From Nematostella vectensis (Eukaryota > Cnidaria > Anthozoa > Actiniaria > Edwardsiidae), in assembly GCF_932526225.1 (NCBI RefSeq), contig NC_064037.1, positions 14,397,703 to 14,461,702 of the forward strand: DNA of 64,000 nucleotides, given 5' to 3'. How positions within the stretch are numbered: the first letter of the stretch is position 1; every line of letters begins with the position of its first letter. The notes under the pieces are model-generated. The model saw nothing but the letters and a program-made list of their open reading frames with translations. It was not told the DNA's origin and did no database searches. The translations under genes and the position numbers were made by a program. Positions 51,925-63,282 of this stretch are shown in pieces.

Positions 51925-51995
51925 GCGTTGGCCGGGAATCGAACCCGGGTCAACTGCTTGGGAAGCAGCTATGCTAACCACTATACCACCAACGC
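51925..51995 (-). tRNA. tRNA-Gly(CCC), well-formed copy
   Basis: A consensus body with loop TTCCCAA and a T5 run in the trailer. Confidence 0.92.
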
Positions 51996-53035
51996 TTCAC
52001 TTGTTGCAATCATCTTGAATATAATTGACAAAGAAAACTTTGAATCCTTGAACAAGTAAAAATTACATTTTGTTGGTCGGGATTCGAACCAGGTTAACTG
52101 CTTGCAAGGCATCTTTGCTAACCACTGTACCACCAACGCTTCATTTCTTACCATACTCTTGCATTTAATTGACAATGACAACAATGATTCATTGACAAGT
52201 AAAATTGGAATTGCGTTGGCCGGGAATCGAACCCGGGTCAACTGCTTGGAAGGCAGCTATGCTACCACTATACCACTAACGCTTCAAATGTTCCAATAAT
52301 TTTGAAATTAATTGACAAAGACAACTATGAATCATTAACAAGTTAAAATAAAATAATGTTGGTGGGGATTCTAACCAGGGTAAACTGCTTGGAAGGCAGC
52401 TATCTTAACCACTGTACCACCAACGCTTCATTTTTTACCATACTCTTGCATTTGATTGACAATGACAACCATGATTCATTGACAAGTAAAAATGAAATTG
52501 CGTTGGCCGGGAATCGAACCCGGGTCAACTGCTTGGAAGGCAGCTATGCTACCAATATACCACTAACGTTTCTAATGTTCCAATAATTTTGAAATTAATT
52601 GACATTGACAACTAAAACTCATTGAAAAGAAAAAGGGAATTTGCGTTGGCCGGGAATCGAACCCGGGTCAACTGCTTGGGAAGCACTTGGGAATTCTAAC
52701 CACTATATCACCAACGCTAATTGACAATGACAACTAAAACTTTTTAAAAAGTAAAAAGGAATTTGCGTTGGAAGGGAATCGAAGTAGTGTCAACTGCTTG
52801 GAAGGCAGCTATGCTAACCAGTATACCACCAACGCTTCACTTGTTGCAATTATCTTGAAATTAATTGAAAATGACAGCCATGAATCCTTGACTAGCAAAA
52901 AGGAATTTGCGTTGGCCGGGAATAGAACCCGGGTCAACTGCTTGGAAGACAGCTATGCTAAACATTATACCACCAACGGTTCACTTGTTCCAATTATCTT
53001 GAAATTAATTGACAATGACAACCATGACTCATTAG

Positions 53036-53425
53036 TTACGCGCATATTCGCATGTCTTCATAACCCCGCTTTGGTACCCCCCCTTCTGTTCGTATTCGCA
53101 TGTCTTCCCCTAATAACCCACGGGTGTAAACTCGTGTATTCTACAAGTCTTCCCCGGTGGTAAGACATGGGGTCGACTCTGCGTCTACTCGAATATTCTA
53201 CAGTGTAAGATCTGGAATATTCCCCATGTCTTACGCGCATATTCGCATGTCTTCATAACCCCCCTTTGGTAACCCTCGTTCGTATTCGCATGTCTTCCCC
53301 TAATAATCCACGGGTGTAAACTCGTGTTTTCCGCAAGTCTTCCCCGGTGGTAAGACATGAGGTGGACACCGCGTCTGCTCGAATATTCTACAGTGTAAGA
53401 TCTGGAATATTCCCAAGTCTTCCGT
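53036..53425. repeat. Tandem pair of 195-bp repeats at the array edge
   Basis: The block beginning ttacgcgcatattcgcatg at 53,036 is repeated at 53,231 with modest divergence. Within each copy the words tattcgcatgtcttc and gaatattc recur. There is no coding signal. The unit is unlike the tRNA array it abuts. Confidence 0.85.
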
Positions 53426-55294
53426 GTGTATTCGCAAATATTTTTACTGATAGCAAAAGCGGTACAGGGGCCAGCCAATTATTTCATTTCAAAATTTTGG
53501 CGGTCTTAGTTGGTCGACGGTTAACCGCCTCAGCGTTACGCGTGTTATAACTTTGTGTTATAACTTTGCCTCTACCTCGAAATCCTATCTTCTTCAAGAC
53601 GCAGATACAGTGGAATGCATATTATAAAGTTAATAGTGAGTTAAGAGTATATTTTGTGGGTCAGGATATTCGGGGGAAAGTAAAGCTTCGATAACAATGT
53701 CCTGACAAACTAAATTATAAAACTTACAATACCATTTAGCCAAGCTATTTATTTATAAGGAGATAAGCCAATAACCTTTAATTTCTTTGGATAACAGCGA
53801 AGCAAACAAAGAACTTATTCTGTTATGATTTATATTTCGTTCGAGGCTTCGGTAGTGCGATACCAAGCTATTTATCAGCAGCTGACACGCTACTGGTTCA
53901 TCACTCAGTAAAGAGATTATTAGCTCTGAGGATTTCATTAGTTGTGCTGTCCTTACTGTTTATAAACTTATCAATTTTGCTGTGTAGAGTATTCCTGAGC
54001 ATTGTATATAAAAACTAGGCTGGATAACAATGAACTTTTGTCACTTTTGCTGTCTAATGTGTTGCTCTTGTTTTGTTTTTCTTTATTTTTAAATACAAAT
54101 AGTAAATAATCTCTATTAATTTTTCCTCTCTTTTTTTTCTGCAGGAAAAGGGACTACAAGGACTACAGTATGATGTTTGTGGTGATTATTAATCAGAACC
54201 AATCACAATAGATAAGTCTGTAATTGTAAAATTAGTAATTATTATTTGTCATGCCTTTAACTTAGTAGGTGTTCCACAAGCGCCTGGGTAGCTTTGAGTG
54301 TCTAGGCCCTCAACCCTGCTAGCAGAGCTTTCTTCCTGTTTGTAAGTGTGCTTTCGCGTGTTTGTGTATTTACGCACCCCTCTGTAACAGACGCGAAATA
54401 ACAAATATACTATTATAACCGCGCTGATACGAACTTGTTTTAACACAGGTTTTACAATTCTTTCGAACCCTGAAAAACCAAATACCATGGACTAAAAATA
54501 GCTGTTTAGAGATTATAACAAGCAAATTGCCAAATGTTTATGCCTTTTATTTGAAAGCGTTGATATCGATGTACTCAAAATATTTTGATAGATCAAAACT
54601 GCATGCAAGCGCCGTCGAACTTGCATGTTAGACCACTCTTCTATAGATATATACTAAAAAGTATATGTTTTATCAAAACTGGTGCTTTCAATGAAATGCC
54701 AAATTCGGCAATAGCTGGCTTTTTATTTCAAACAGCTATATTGTTGTAACTGTGGTTTCTGGCTTTTTAGGATTCGATGGATTACAAATATTAGCGCAAC
54801 AAGTCTTGGTTTGAATTTCATAAACAAATTATAAACCATCGAACCCGCGTCACCTTAAAACACAATAAATATGTTCTTTTGATAAAATTCTAATAGAATG
54901 GTTCATAAACCACTGGAAAACTCTTTAGCGTATTCATTACTAATACACCCCAAATTCATTGTTCCCTTTTGTTCTGGCTTGACTACATACTACACTCTAA
55001 ATATTACAATTTGTTGCACATGTTTATAAATTTTTATTTTTTTAATAAATCAGTTTCTTATTGAACTTAGTACTGCCTCACTAAGTGCTGATTATTGATG
55101 TAACGCGAAATTAGCTATAGAACGTATTTATGTTTTTATCACTGGCTTAGCAACCCTACTAACTATGTAAGCATGTTATGTGATTTGTTATTCTGAAGAC
55201 TGTATGCACTTGTATTTTACATTTCACTGACTTACATTGTTAATAAACTATTTTTAACATGAATATTATGTCCAAAGTTTTACTGTCTCCAAAC
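53426..55294. other. AT-rich stretch without a recognised gene
   Basis: Open frames are short and none resembles a known family. A pyrimidine tract followed by ctgcag near 54,130 looks like a splice acceptor, but I cannot attach it to a convincing exon. Nothing else stands out. Confidence 0.5.
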
Positions 55295-55720
55295 GCAAAC
55301 GAACACTCGAGTAAGAGCAAATAATCACCTATAGGAAAACCTAGGAAATATTTAGATATGCACATATAATCACCTTGTATGTAATGCGGAAGACAATCGC
55401 TTACGCTAGCGAATACTAGCGTACGGAATATTTAGGTATGCACGGAATATTTAGGTATGCACGGAATATTTAGGTATGCACGTATAATCTCCTTGTCTGT
55501 ACTGCGGAAGACACGCGCTTACGCTAGCGAATCTAGCGTAAGACGCGGCGAATACTCGAGTAAGCGCAGATAATCACCTATAGGAAAACCTAAGGAATAT
55601 TTAGGTATGCACATATAATCACCCTGTCTGCACTGCGGAACACACGCGCTTACGCTAGCGAATACTAGCGGAAGACACGGCGAATACTTTAGTAAGCGCC
55701 TAATAATCATAGGTAGGAAG
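55295..55720. repeat. Tandem repeats rich in gcttacgctagcgaa and ggaatatttaggtatgcac
   Basis: Three imperfect units of about 130 bp contain taatcacctataggaaaacc, ggaatatttaggtatgcac and cgcttacgctagcgaatac in the same order. The 19-bp word ggaatatttaggtatgcac is additionally tripled at about 55,435-55,490. The palindromic gctagc lies within each unit. Confidence 0.8.
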
Positions 55721-55913
55721 ACTTGCGGATGCGGTACGCTATCGCTCCCTTCTACCCGTGTAAGACACGGAATATTCTCCCAGGGAAGACGCGCGCAGAC
55801 AAATGGAATATTCCACGTTTGCCCCGGATATTCCACATGTCTGCGCTAGGTGCAAACTCGACTTTTTTTGCCGTGATTTTACCCGCACTATAGAAATCGC
55901 ATATATATTTTAG

Positions 55914-55953
55914 GGACCATTTTGGTATAAGTTACGTCGAAGTTCTGCTATTT

Positions 55954-55985
<32 letters not shown>

Positions 55986-56445
55986 AAGGCGATCAAGTCG
56001 TGTTTTGAATTCGTCAGTTTCTGCTTTCTTATAAACACCGGAGTGTGAATCGGAATAAAACTATAGCTGATCGTACCTACTCCACTGAAAACGCACAAAA
56101 ATAAATACAAAATACTTAGTCTACGCATTCCAGGAATCATTTTGGTATAAGTTATGTTGGAGATCGTAATGTATTTGGGAAATAAGGGCGAGAGTCGTGT
56201 TTTGAATTCGTCTGTTTCTGCTTTCTTGTTAAACACCGAAGTGTGAATCGGAATAAAACTATAGCTGATCGTACCTACGCCACTGGAAACTCACAAAAAT
56301 AAAAACAAAATACTTAGTCTACACATTCCAGGGATCATTTTGGTGTAAGTTACGTCGGGGTTCGTAATGTATCACCGGGGATATATAGGGGAAATATGCG
56401 CGAGAGTCGTGTTTTGAATTCGTGTTATTTTTGCTTTGTTAAATA
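55914..56445. repeat. ~200-bp tandem repeat, 2.5 copies, with a poly-G run
   Basis: Units starting near 55,914, 56,132 and 56,333 share cattttggtataagttacgt, gtcgtgttttgaattcgt and gaatcggaataaaactatag. The first unit contains about 28 consecutive G near 55,956-55,984. No coding signal. Confidence 0.82.
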
Positions 56446-57630
56446 TCTCAAAGGACCTCATCTTAGAGCACCCTTCAGTCTTTTACGTTCTCTCTTTTAC
56501 AAAAAAATAATTGTTTATTTTCTTCTTTAAAGAATAAAAACAAGACGAAATACATAAAAACCCGCCTCATACAAATTATCCTGACAAATACCTAAGACTG
56601 ATATATCACTATTTAAATTTAGCGCGGTCTTCGCATGGTTGACTGCCGGATCCCAAGGGAGTGTAGAAAGTGGTTTGCACTTGTAAACTAACTCTGAATA
56701 ATTAGCACTTTTTTTACGCTTTTCATAAGACTTTTGTGGTTTTTCTTCTGATGTACCCCTGTATTCTCCGTCGATTTTCACGCAAAAAGTTTCATTTTGA
56801 AGCTAAAATCGTGCTCTACCAAAATCCCGTGAAGGCATTTCAGGACCTCACGGTTTTGCGGCAATCGCTAATTGAAGTTTCTTGCTCATACAAATTTATA
56901 CGAAAAATGACTGATATTCAAGAGCCCAACATACCCGGGTTTTTCCATTCAAACGTCATATGATGCATATCAGTATAAAGATCTACTCTTGCTCAACATG
57001 GTTCCTGTGAAAGGCTGTTCGAAACTAAAGCGTTAGTGAGTTATGACAGTTTTAGTCGTGCGCCTTGACGGCCATTTTCTCTGTATTTGAACCTCCCGCC
57101 GGCTAGTTAATGAGGTAACGCGCCAGTGATTTCTGTCTTTTAATTTATGGCATACGGAAATGTCCAGCCATTCTGCCCAATTGTATAAACTATGTATAAT
57201 TGTATATAACAGTTTAGGATTTCTTGAATTCATCTTACTATGTGTTGGCTCCATTCCAGCACTATGTAACCTGTGTTTTATTCTAGGTTGCTTTCTAAAC
57301 CCATTGGCCTTTATTTGTTTTAATTTACCATGTGTTGAGTGTTTGTCCTGCATTTATTGACAATGTATTGGCAATGTATTCTAGATGACACAGGTACATT
57401 CTTTGTAATATAAAACTCCTGATTTTAAGCATTATACGTGTGAGTTGCCGAATGAGGATTCTGCTTGGTTCTCTATCACGATAAGGTACAGATTTGGGTC
57501 TGTTTATTGGCCATTCCATGGCAAACTCAGAAGCAAAAAAGTATGCAAATCGAGACCTCAGACATTGTTTGGAGAAAAATTTCGCATGCATTGTATTTAC
57601 ATCAACAGATAAACTTACAGCTTTTTCAAA
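56446..57630. other. Region without a recognised gene
   Basis: Several open frames of 75-110 codons occur on both strands. None matches a family I know, and they overlap each other. A minus-strand frame starting at 57,648 has a short acidic start followed by a GTAAGT donor-like site near 57,618. It could be the first exon of a gene divergent from the Myb-like gene, but support is weak. Confidence 0.35.
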
Positions 57631-57639
57631 CAAATCAAA

Positions 57640-57827
57640 ATCGTCCATGGACTGCTGTAGTCTCTATATTAGAGACCTTACGCAACTCAAAACGGCGACG
57701 GCAAACGACGTTGTGTGACGCGGCGACGTCATCTTTTAGACCAAAAGTGACGCGTCTTCCGGTTTATTTTGCCGTCTTGTTGTCGTCGAGTACGTGAAAC
57801 ACCGGCGTTTGCCGTTTCAGCCAAAAC
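57640..57827 (+). promoter_or_regulatory. CpG-rich putative promoter and non-coding first exon
   Basis: A short CpG-rich island in AT-rich surroundings, containing gcgacgtcatc (CRE-like) and several gacg words, ends at a strong donor (ccaaaac followed by gtgagt at 57,828). The next acceptor with a good pyrimidine tract is at 58,266, directly before an ATG. This suggests a 5' UTR exon and promoter for the Myb-like gene. The transcription start cannot be placed from sequence. Confidence 0.45.
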
Positions 57828-58266
57828 GTGAGTACTTTTTATTGCTTTTAACTTTATCTATTGGTTATTCTTCTGCCAGATAACTTTTGAATTATGCAGA
57901 AAGTATATGGAAATGGAATTGGGTAGTTAAAATAACTTGCCTCTCTTTTATTTTTGCGAAATCATTTGCTTTTATCGTAGCGTATTTTTGTTGTCAACTT
58001 GTCAAAACATAGCCAAGCAAATCATTACAGAGAAATATGTTTGAACGCCTCCAATGTAGTTTTAAGGCGATATTTCTTCCTACATTTGTTCCTAGGAATA
58101 TATTCAAGTTTTTTTTTCGTTTCGTTCAGGAAGTAGCACACAAACAAATGCAAGCATGGATTTTATTTGATAATTTCATCAGTTCAGCGATAACATTATA
58201 AACTCTTGTCTAAATTAGTTAACACATTTGGGAAGACAAATGACAAACTTTTTTTTCTATTTACAG

Positions 58267-59520
58267 ATGGCAATAAAGTGGAATGCAATTCACGACAAAT
58301 CGATGCTCATGGAAGTTATGGTCCATGAGCCATGGGTTCATAAACTTGGATCAACAGAGCGAGGGAAGGTGTGGGAGGGTGTGGCAGAGGCACTTAATGT
58401 CATCCCACAATTCTCATCAAATGGCTGCAAACTGAAGGGGCGTTCTGTCCGAGAGCGGTACAGTCTTCTTGAAAAAAAAAAAATACAAAAAAAGATAGCA
58501 GAAGAGATGAAGGCAAGTGGGATTGATACGCCGGAGCTAACAAACTGCTAGCGTTTGTTAGAGGAGCTGGTGGAGCGCTTTGCTGAAGCAAAGTTAGAAG
58601 TGGAAGCAGCAAATGAAAAAAAGGATTTGGATAGACAGAAGGGGGAGGAGCAGATGCGGAACCGGGCGATGGAGAAGCTGGGGGAGACGAGCAAAAGGAA
58701 GGAAGATGATGGGCCAATGGCAAAGAAAAGAAAAGGGAATGGGAGCGAAACCCCTGTATATTTAAGAGAGAAGGTAATAATATATATCTTTCGTCAAAAG
58801 TAAAATATCTTTCCTCAAAAGTAAATCTGACCCCTCAAAAATTTAGGGAGGGGGTGCTTCCCCTTTGGGACGGTAATGCTCTCTTCCTGGGTAGTAGATA
58901 ATGAATTTAATGTTTCTATGCCAAAATACTTTAAAACCCAAGGAGGCATTGACACACACAGTGAAGAAATTGTTAATTACTATTGTGCTTCAGTAGTTGT
59001 GGATGTATATCATGGATCTTGTCTTGATGAATCAACATGAAGCTGTGTGTGTGGATGCCTGTTAATTGGGGGGGGAATTTTGTGTGTGATGGAAGATTTT
59101 CATAATAAGGAATAAAAGTTGTGATTGTGGTATTGTGTTTAAAGTTGAGCATTCTTATAAATTTCCTTTTTGCATGTAGTTTTAGATCACTCCCTATTAT
59201 GGTAAAATATGTTTTACTATCAGGCGCAGGAACAGTTTGAGTTAAAAAAAGAAGAGCTTGAACTAAGAAAGCAAGAGACAGCTGCAGCACTCAAACAGCA
59301 GGAAGGGATGCTAGAGCACCTTCAGCAACAAAGCCGCCAACAGTTTGAGCTGCAACAGCAGCAATGGCAACAGCAACAACGGCAGTGGCAGCAACAGCTA
59401 CAGCAATCCCAGCTGGAGCAGCAACAGCGACAGCAAGAGATGCAGTTACAGCAGCAAATGCAAATTGCACAAACAAAGCTCTTGATGTCCCTAATAGAAA
59501 AAATGAACAAGGAGCAGTAA
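58267..59520 (+). pseudogene. Myb/SANT-like DNA-binding gene with coiled-coil, one in-frame stop
   Basis: The first coding exon (58,267-58,773) starts at an ATG immediately after acceptor tttctatttacag. Residues 1-75 form a Myb/SANT-like helical domain with spaced tryptophans (Trp5, Trp23, Trp36) and a basic third helix. A charged coiled-coil follows. The donor gtaata at 58,774 and acceptor at 59,223 join in phase 0 to a final exon (59,224-59,520), which continues the coiled-coil and is rich in glutamine (CAG/CAA runs), ending at TAA. A TAG at 58,549-58,551 interrupts the first exon, but the same frame stays open on both sides, so this is a recent lesion, an allele, or a sequence error. Proteins of this type are often associated with Harbinger transposons or derived from them. 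I see no adjacent transposase, so a host gene is also possible. Confidence 0.65.
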
Positions 59521-59796
59521 ATTCAATGCTTTTCTGCCCTTTTAATTTCTGAGTAACTATGAAAAGCCTTGAATTTACTGTTCCTTGTCCATAGTCAAGG
59601 CCGCAAGTCTCTGCCTATGCTCTTTTAATTATAGATTAATTGCAGAGACTTTTCCATCTTTTTTATTATTTAACTTATATTTACTGAAGTATGAATCACT
59701 TGACCATTATAATTGCCATGATAATTAATCTACTCAAAAATGAACTTCATGTGCATTTTGTATCCAATGCTGAGTTTTGGACTTGAGCATTTTTAA

Positions 59797-59802
59797 AATA
59801 AA
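59797..59802 (+). terminator. Polyadenylation signal AATAAA
   Basis: AATAAA lies 277 bp after the Myb-like stop codon, a normal 3' UTR distance. No stronger candidate lies between. Confidence 0.5.
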
Positions 59803-60780
59803 GATGACATTTATTAGACAAATGCAGTGTTTTGACCTCAAAGCTTTAAATCTCATATATGAAGTATAGAAAAAATAAGGAGATAATAATAAAAGCAATG
59901 TTTACACTCTTTATATTTTCTAAAATTCTTTGAGTCTGGATCCCAAGAACATTTTAAAAATAAATATCCAAAAGCCCCCCGAAAAAGAACAATCAACATA
60001 TTATCCATTTCCGTCACAGTACAACTGACAATTGCAATCATAGCAGCTTTGTATAATTGCTGTCCTTTTTTAAAGTGTTCTAGGCTCACATAATTAACAG
60101 ATACTCCACTAGCATACCCAAATAAAAACAACAACAAATGTTTCCCATCCCCATCTGTGTCATTTTTGGGGGGACGCAGATTACACTCAATGTATCTGAC
60201 ATTGAAGAAATATTGCTTTCATTTTGTTTGTGTTTATGATTATTTGCAGTCAGTCAAAAAGACTCAAGCCTTGGTTATGACAAAGATAAAAGTAAGAAAT
60301 AAAATAAAAAGGAATGTGAAACATTTCAACACTATTTTGATTTATAGTTGGCTTAAACTTTTTATTTTGCAATCAATATTACCTGAAAACTGAAAAACTT
60401 TTAAAAACAGGTGATACCATTGTGGGGTAATGTTACTAAGAATAGTGGTCATATAACTCATGGTCTTTTTATGACTATCATAATAAACAAGTTGTGATGA
60501 GAAATCTTTTGAAAGTCATATAGCCCTAATCTAGAATGATCATTTGAACAACATTGTCAAATAAAAAAATAGGGGATTTGTTTAAATTAGTGAAACAACT
60601 AATTAATACCCAAATGTCTCTTTTTTTCTCAACTTTTAAGCAAACCATAAATACGTAAAAAGCTCTTTATGACAAAAATACACTAAGAAAAATAGCTTGG
60701 CTAACAGGCCAAATTGCTTTCATACACCCCCTACCACTTCATATGTGTCAATCAAATGTGATCAGAAACCTTGAGACTTG
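59803..60780. other. AT-rich stretch without a recognised gene
   Basis: Short open frames only, with no family resemblance. No tandem repeat, tRNA or other RNA gene was seen. Confidence 0.5.
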
Positions 60781-60900
60781 GTCCGTAGACCTTTTTTTTT
60801 TTTTTGTTTGTTTTTTTTTTGGTTCAATTTTTTGCCAAAAACCTGGTGATTTCACGTTAAAACCTGGAGACCTGGAGAGTTGACAGGTATGCTGCTGACC
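60781..60900. repeat. T-rich tract followed by an 'acctggagacctgg' repeat-like segment
   Basis: Two long T runs near 60,791-60,820 are followed by aacctggtgatttcacg and aacctggagacctggagag, a short internally repeated motif. It resembles the end of a dispersed repeat, but I cannot assign a family. Confidence 0.4.
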
Positions 60901-61039
60901 TGGTTAAAACAGACTGGGGACTTAAAATTCCTGGTGGATTTTTGGCTTCCCCGTTACCTTCTAAGTTTTCAGACTCTCCATGGCAGAGTTTTCCCTCATA
61001 CAATTTCCCTCTGACCTGATGGCATGGGAGACCCCCCTC

Positions 61040-61895
61040 TATATCTAAAAAAATCTTGGAAATTAACGTCCGGGTTGACGAGCTTGTCGGCAAAATTGCT
61101 GGGATAAAAGCTAGCCTCGAGTTTTCTCAAAAAGATATAAACTAACTAAAGCCGTCAAAGCTTGAGACAGCAGAAGACGGTATCGGCCAGGTAAAAAACT
61201 CCCTGGAATATTTCGAGAACCAGTCCCGCCGAAATAATATCCAGGTGTAAGGAATAGAGGAGTCCGAAGGCGAAACATGGTATGACGCAGAGGTAAAGGT
61301 AAAAGAGGCCATCAAAACCAAATTTGGTTTTGAAAACGTGGAAATAGAACAAGCTCACAGGGTTGAGAGCAGAAAGAAAGCCCGTGGCGGCGAGCAGACC
61401 AAGCCAAGGACCATCGTTTGCAAGCTCCGTGATTGGAAACAACGCGAGGCCGTGATACGGGAGGCAAGGAAAGTCAAGCCTGAAGGCCTGTACTTAGCGG
61501 GAAGACCTGGCGAGGGCTAATCTGATGAAATGTGAAGGCCAAATCCCCAAGATGAAGGAAGCAAGGAAAGCGGGCAAGATGGCGTATTTTGTCTTGGATC
61601 GCTTGGTTATAAAAGAAAGGAAGAACGCTGAATCTCCAGCCGGCGAATAGTGAGCTAAGTAGCAGCACTGGTAGTTTCATTCCTCTTTGCGAGGTTTTGC
61701 CTTTTTGTCATCTTACAGATGAGGATTTTCAACTAGCGCTCTATGAGCAACAAAATGGTTCAATTAAATTTGATCCGAACAGATTGGCTTGCCTAAAATT
61801 TAACCCATTACTTTCTGAAAGTACCAATCGATTAAGCCTAAATGATAATGATCCCGATGCTAATTTCTATGAGTCCTTCAACTGCGAGTATCTGT
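61040..61895 (+). mobile_element. Decayed LINE fragment: ORF1 and start of the following frame
   Basis: A coiled-coil segment followed by an RRM-like LINE ORF1 domain can be read from about 61,050 to 61,650. Two in-frame TAA stops (61,143 and 61,248) and a one-base shift near 61,497 break it. The reading resumes in another frame and ends at a TAG near 61,648. It is followed (61,697-61,895) by a segment like the start of the next LINE frame. Similarity ends abruptly near 61,895, where sequence of a gypsy fossil begins, so the ORF2 endonuclease and RT are missing. The clade is uncertain (L1- or CR1/L2-like). Confidence 0.65.
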
Positions 61896-63110
61896 GGTTC
61901 TTTAACACTCAATACTGCTTCCATCCTAGATTCTGTGGGACCAATCCCCTTGCTAGACAAGACATAGCCCATAAATGTCAGTTCTGACATCCTGAAAACA
62001 CACTTCTCCTTATCCAGATTAAACCCTTGTTCTCCAGCAGATCAAGAGTCTTCTGTAGCTTTGCACCATGTTCCTCCAAAGTGCGATTATGTCGTCGTGA
62101 ATATTGAAGGCTCGCAGCTTGACAATACTTGCTGCACGATGTGCTGGTAGAGTTCTGGTGCAGACGATATGCCAAATATGAGCCGCTTGTGCTTTAAGAG
62201 ACCTTCGTGTCAGAAATGTGGTGATAATCCTAGACTGCTCATCCGATTCAATCTGATTGAAGCCCCACTTGAAGTCTAGTTTGCTGAATGTAATGTACTC
62301 CCATTTGAGTTGTACAGAATAGCATCCACAGTGGTTATCGGGTGCCGTTCCCGTACCACAGCCTCATTAGCCATTCTCATGTCAACACATAGTCTTATTT
62401 CTCCATGGCCTGGGTATTATAACTAGGCTAGCCCAAGATGTAGGCCCTGACACTTCTCAATGATGTCAAGGTTCTTGAGCTCCTCAAGCTTCTGGTTGAC
62501 CTTGCCTCCTAACCCGAAAGTTATGGCTTTCTTCGCAAAAAGTCTTACAGACTAGTCAACATGTATCTTAGCTTGGAATTTTTTTAATTTTCCCACTCCT
62601 GTAAAACACTACTTGTATTCTTCGAACAGTTCATCCTCTTGAACCGTATTCACTTGCATCCGCAGAACTCCTAGCATTTCACTGGTCTGTCTACTCAGTA
62701 TAGGTCTTGCCAAGGCGTTCTGTCAATAACTTCTCCTTTTCCTCTCTTCCTCTTAAAGAGTTGACTTTCCCTGCTGTCTTGAAGCTGTTATGCTATAGAT
62801 TTCGCTTAACTTTCTGCAGCTTCCATTGCTCTAGCAAGCTCTTGAGCGCGCCCAGGATTAGAGAAATTTCTTCCGTAAGTCGTGTGACTTGCACTTGTCG
62901 ACGAATTGATCTCTCATGTGTTCCGTTTTTTTTGTCACCGAAATCACAATTATCCGCAATTTGGGACAGTCTCGTGACAAACTGGTCTACCGTTTCGCGT
63001 TCCTTATAATTCCTTTGTCTGAAACAATGTCTCTCGTAAGGCACGTTGATTTGCGGGCTAAAGTAGCTGTCGAGTATTCTTATATCGCTTGTTTATAACA
63101 CTTGTCTCCG
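61896..63110 (-). mobile_element. Ty3/gypsy-type LTR retrotransposon fossil, broken
   Basis: On the minus strand a gag-like segment (about 62,793-63,100) is followed by a reverse-transcriptase-like segment (about 61,940-62,560), in gypsy order. The copy is old and degraded, with many breaks and much of the interior missing. No LTRs were found. It abuts the LINE fragment at its 3' side. Confidence 0.65.
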
Positions 63111-63282
63111 GTTGGCGCCTTTTCTAATGGGTCGGTTAGCGTTTAAAATATCTCTTGCACGTCTATTCGTGCACAAAGTAGTAACAATGCTTTCTTTTTC
63201 GATTCTTTCGTGATATCTTTTCCCGACGAAAAAACGGATTTACACAACTTTGCCTATCGCGCAAATATGATGTAAATATCAG

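Larger units (their letters stand above)
46370..53035 (-). repeat. tRNA-Gly tandem array, block 3 (about 46 units) and array end
   Basis: The array resumes exactly at the 3' end of a Gly-CCC tRNA gene on the far side of the Ngaro-type element. It contains a 5-unit repeat with a 719-bp period (48,616 and 49,335; 49,080 and 49,799) and the same unit types as the second half of block 2. The last units, from about 52,660, are disordered: one copy near 52,670-52,720 has a scrambled anticodon arm, and the spacer following it is shortened. The final recognisable tRNA lies at about 52,907-52,977, and its 5' spacer stops near 53,035, where unrelated sequence begins. No array sequence is seen after that. 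Confidence 0.93.

Noticed and set aside
1-53035. CRISPR-like array (regular repeats with regular spacers)
   Set aside because: The repeat is a full 71-nt tRNA gene and the spacers are themselves repeated AT-rich sequence, not unique. The other content is eukaryotic.
223-53163. Dozens of plus-strand open frames of 60-176 codons with a repeated AGNRTRVNCLEGSYANHYTT motif, looking like a repetitive protein family
   Set aside because: They are the antisense translation of the tRNA-Gly genes. Because many units are exactly 144 bp (48 codons), the frame stays open through neighbouring units, which mimics a protein repeat.
57033-57648. Divergent minus-strand gene next to the Myb-like gene
   Set aside because: Only a short open start and a donor-like GTAAGT are visible. 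There is no second exon or known family, so it is mentioned only as a possibility.
59291-59552. Alanine-, cysteine- or valine-rich frames opposite or alongside 59,300-59,500
   Set aside because: They are other-frame readings of the glutamine-coding CAG/CAA tract in the last exon of the Myb-like gene.
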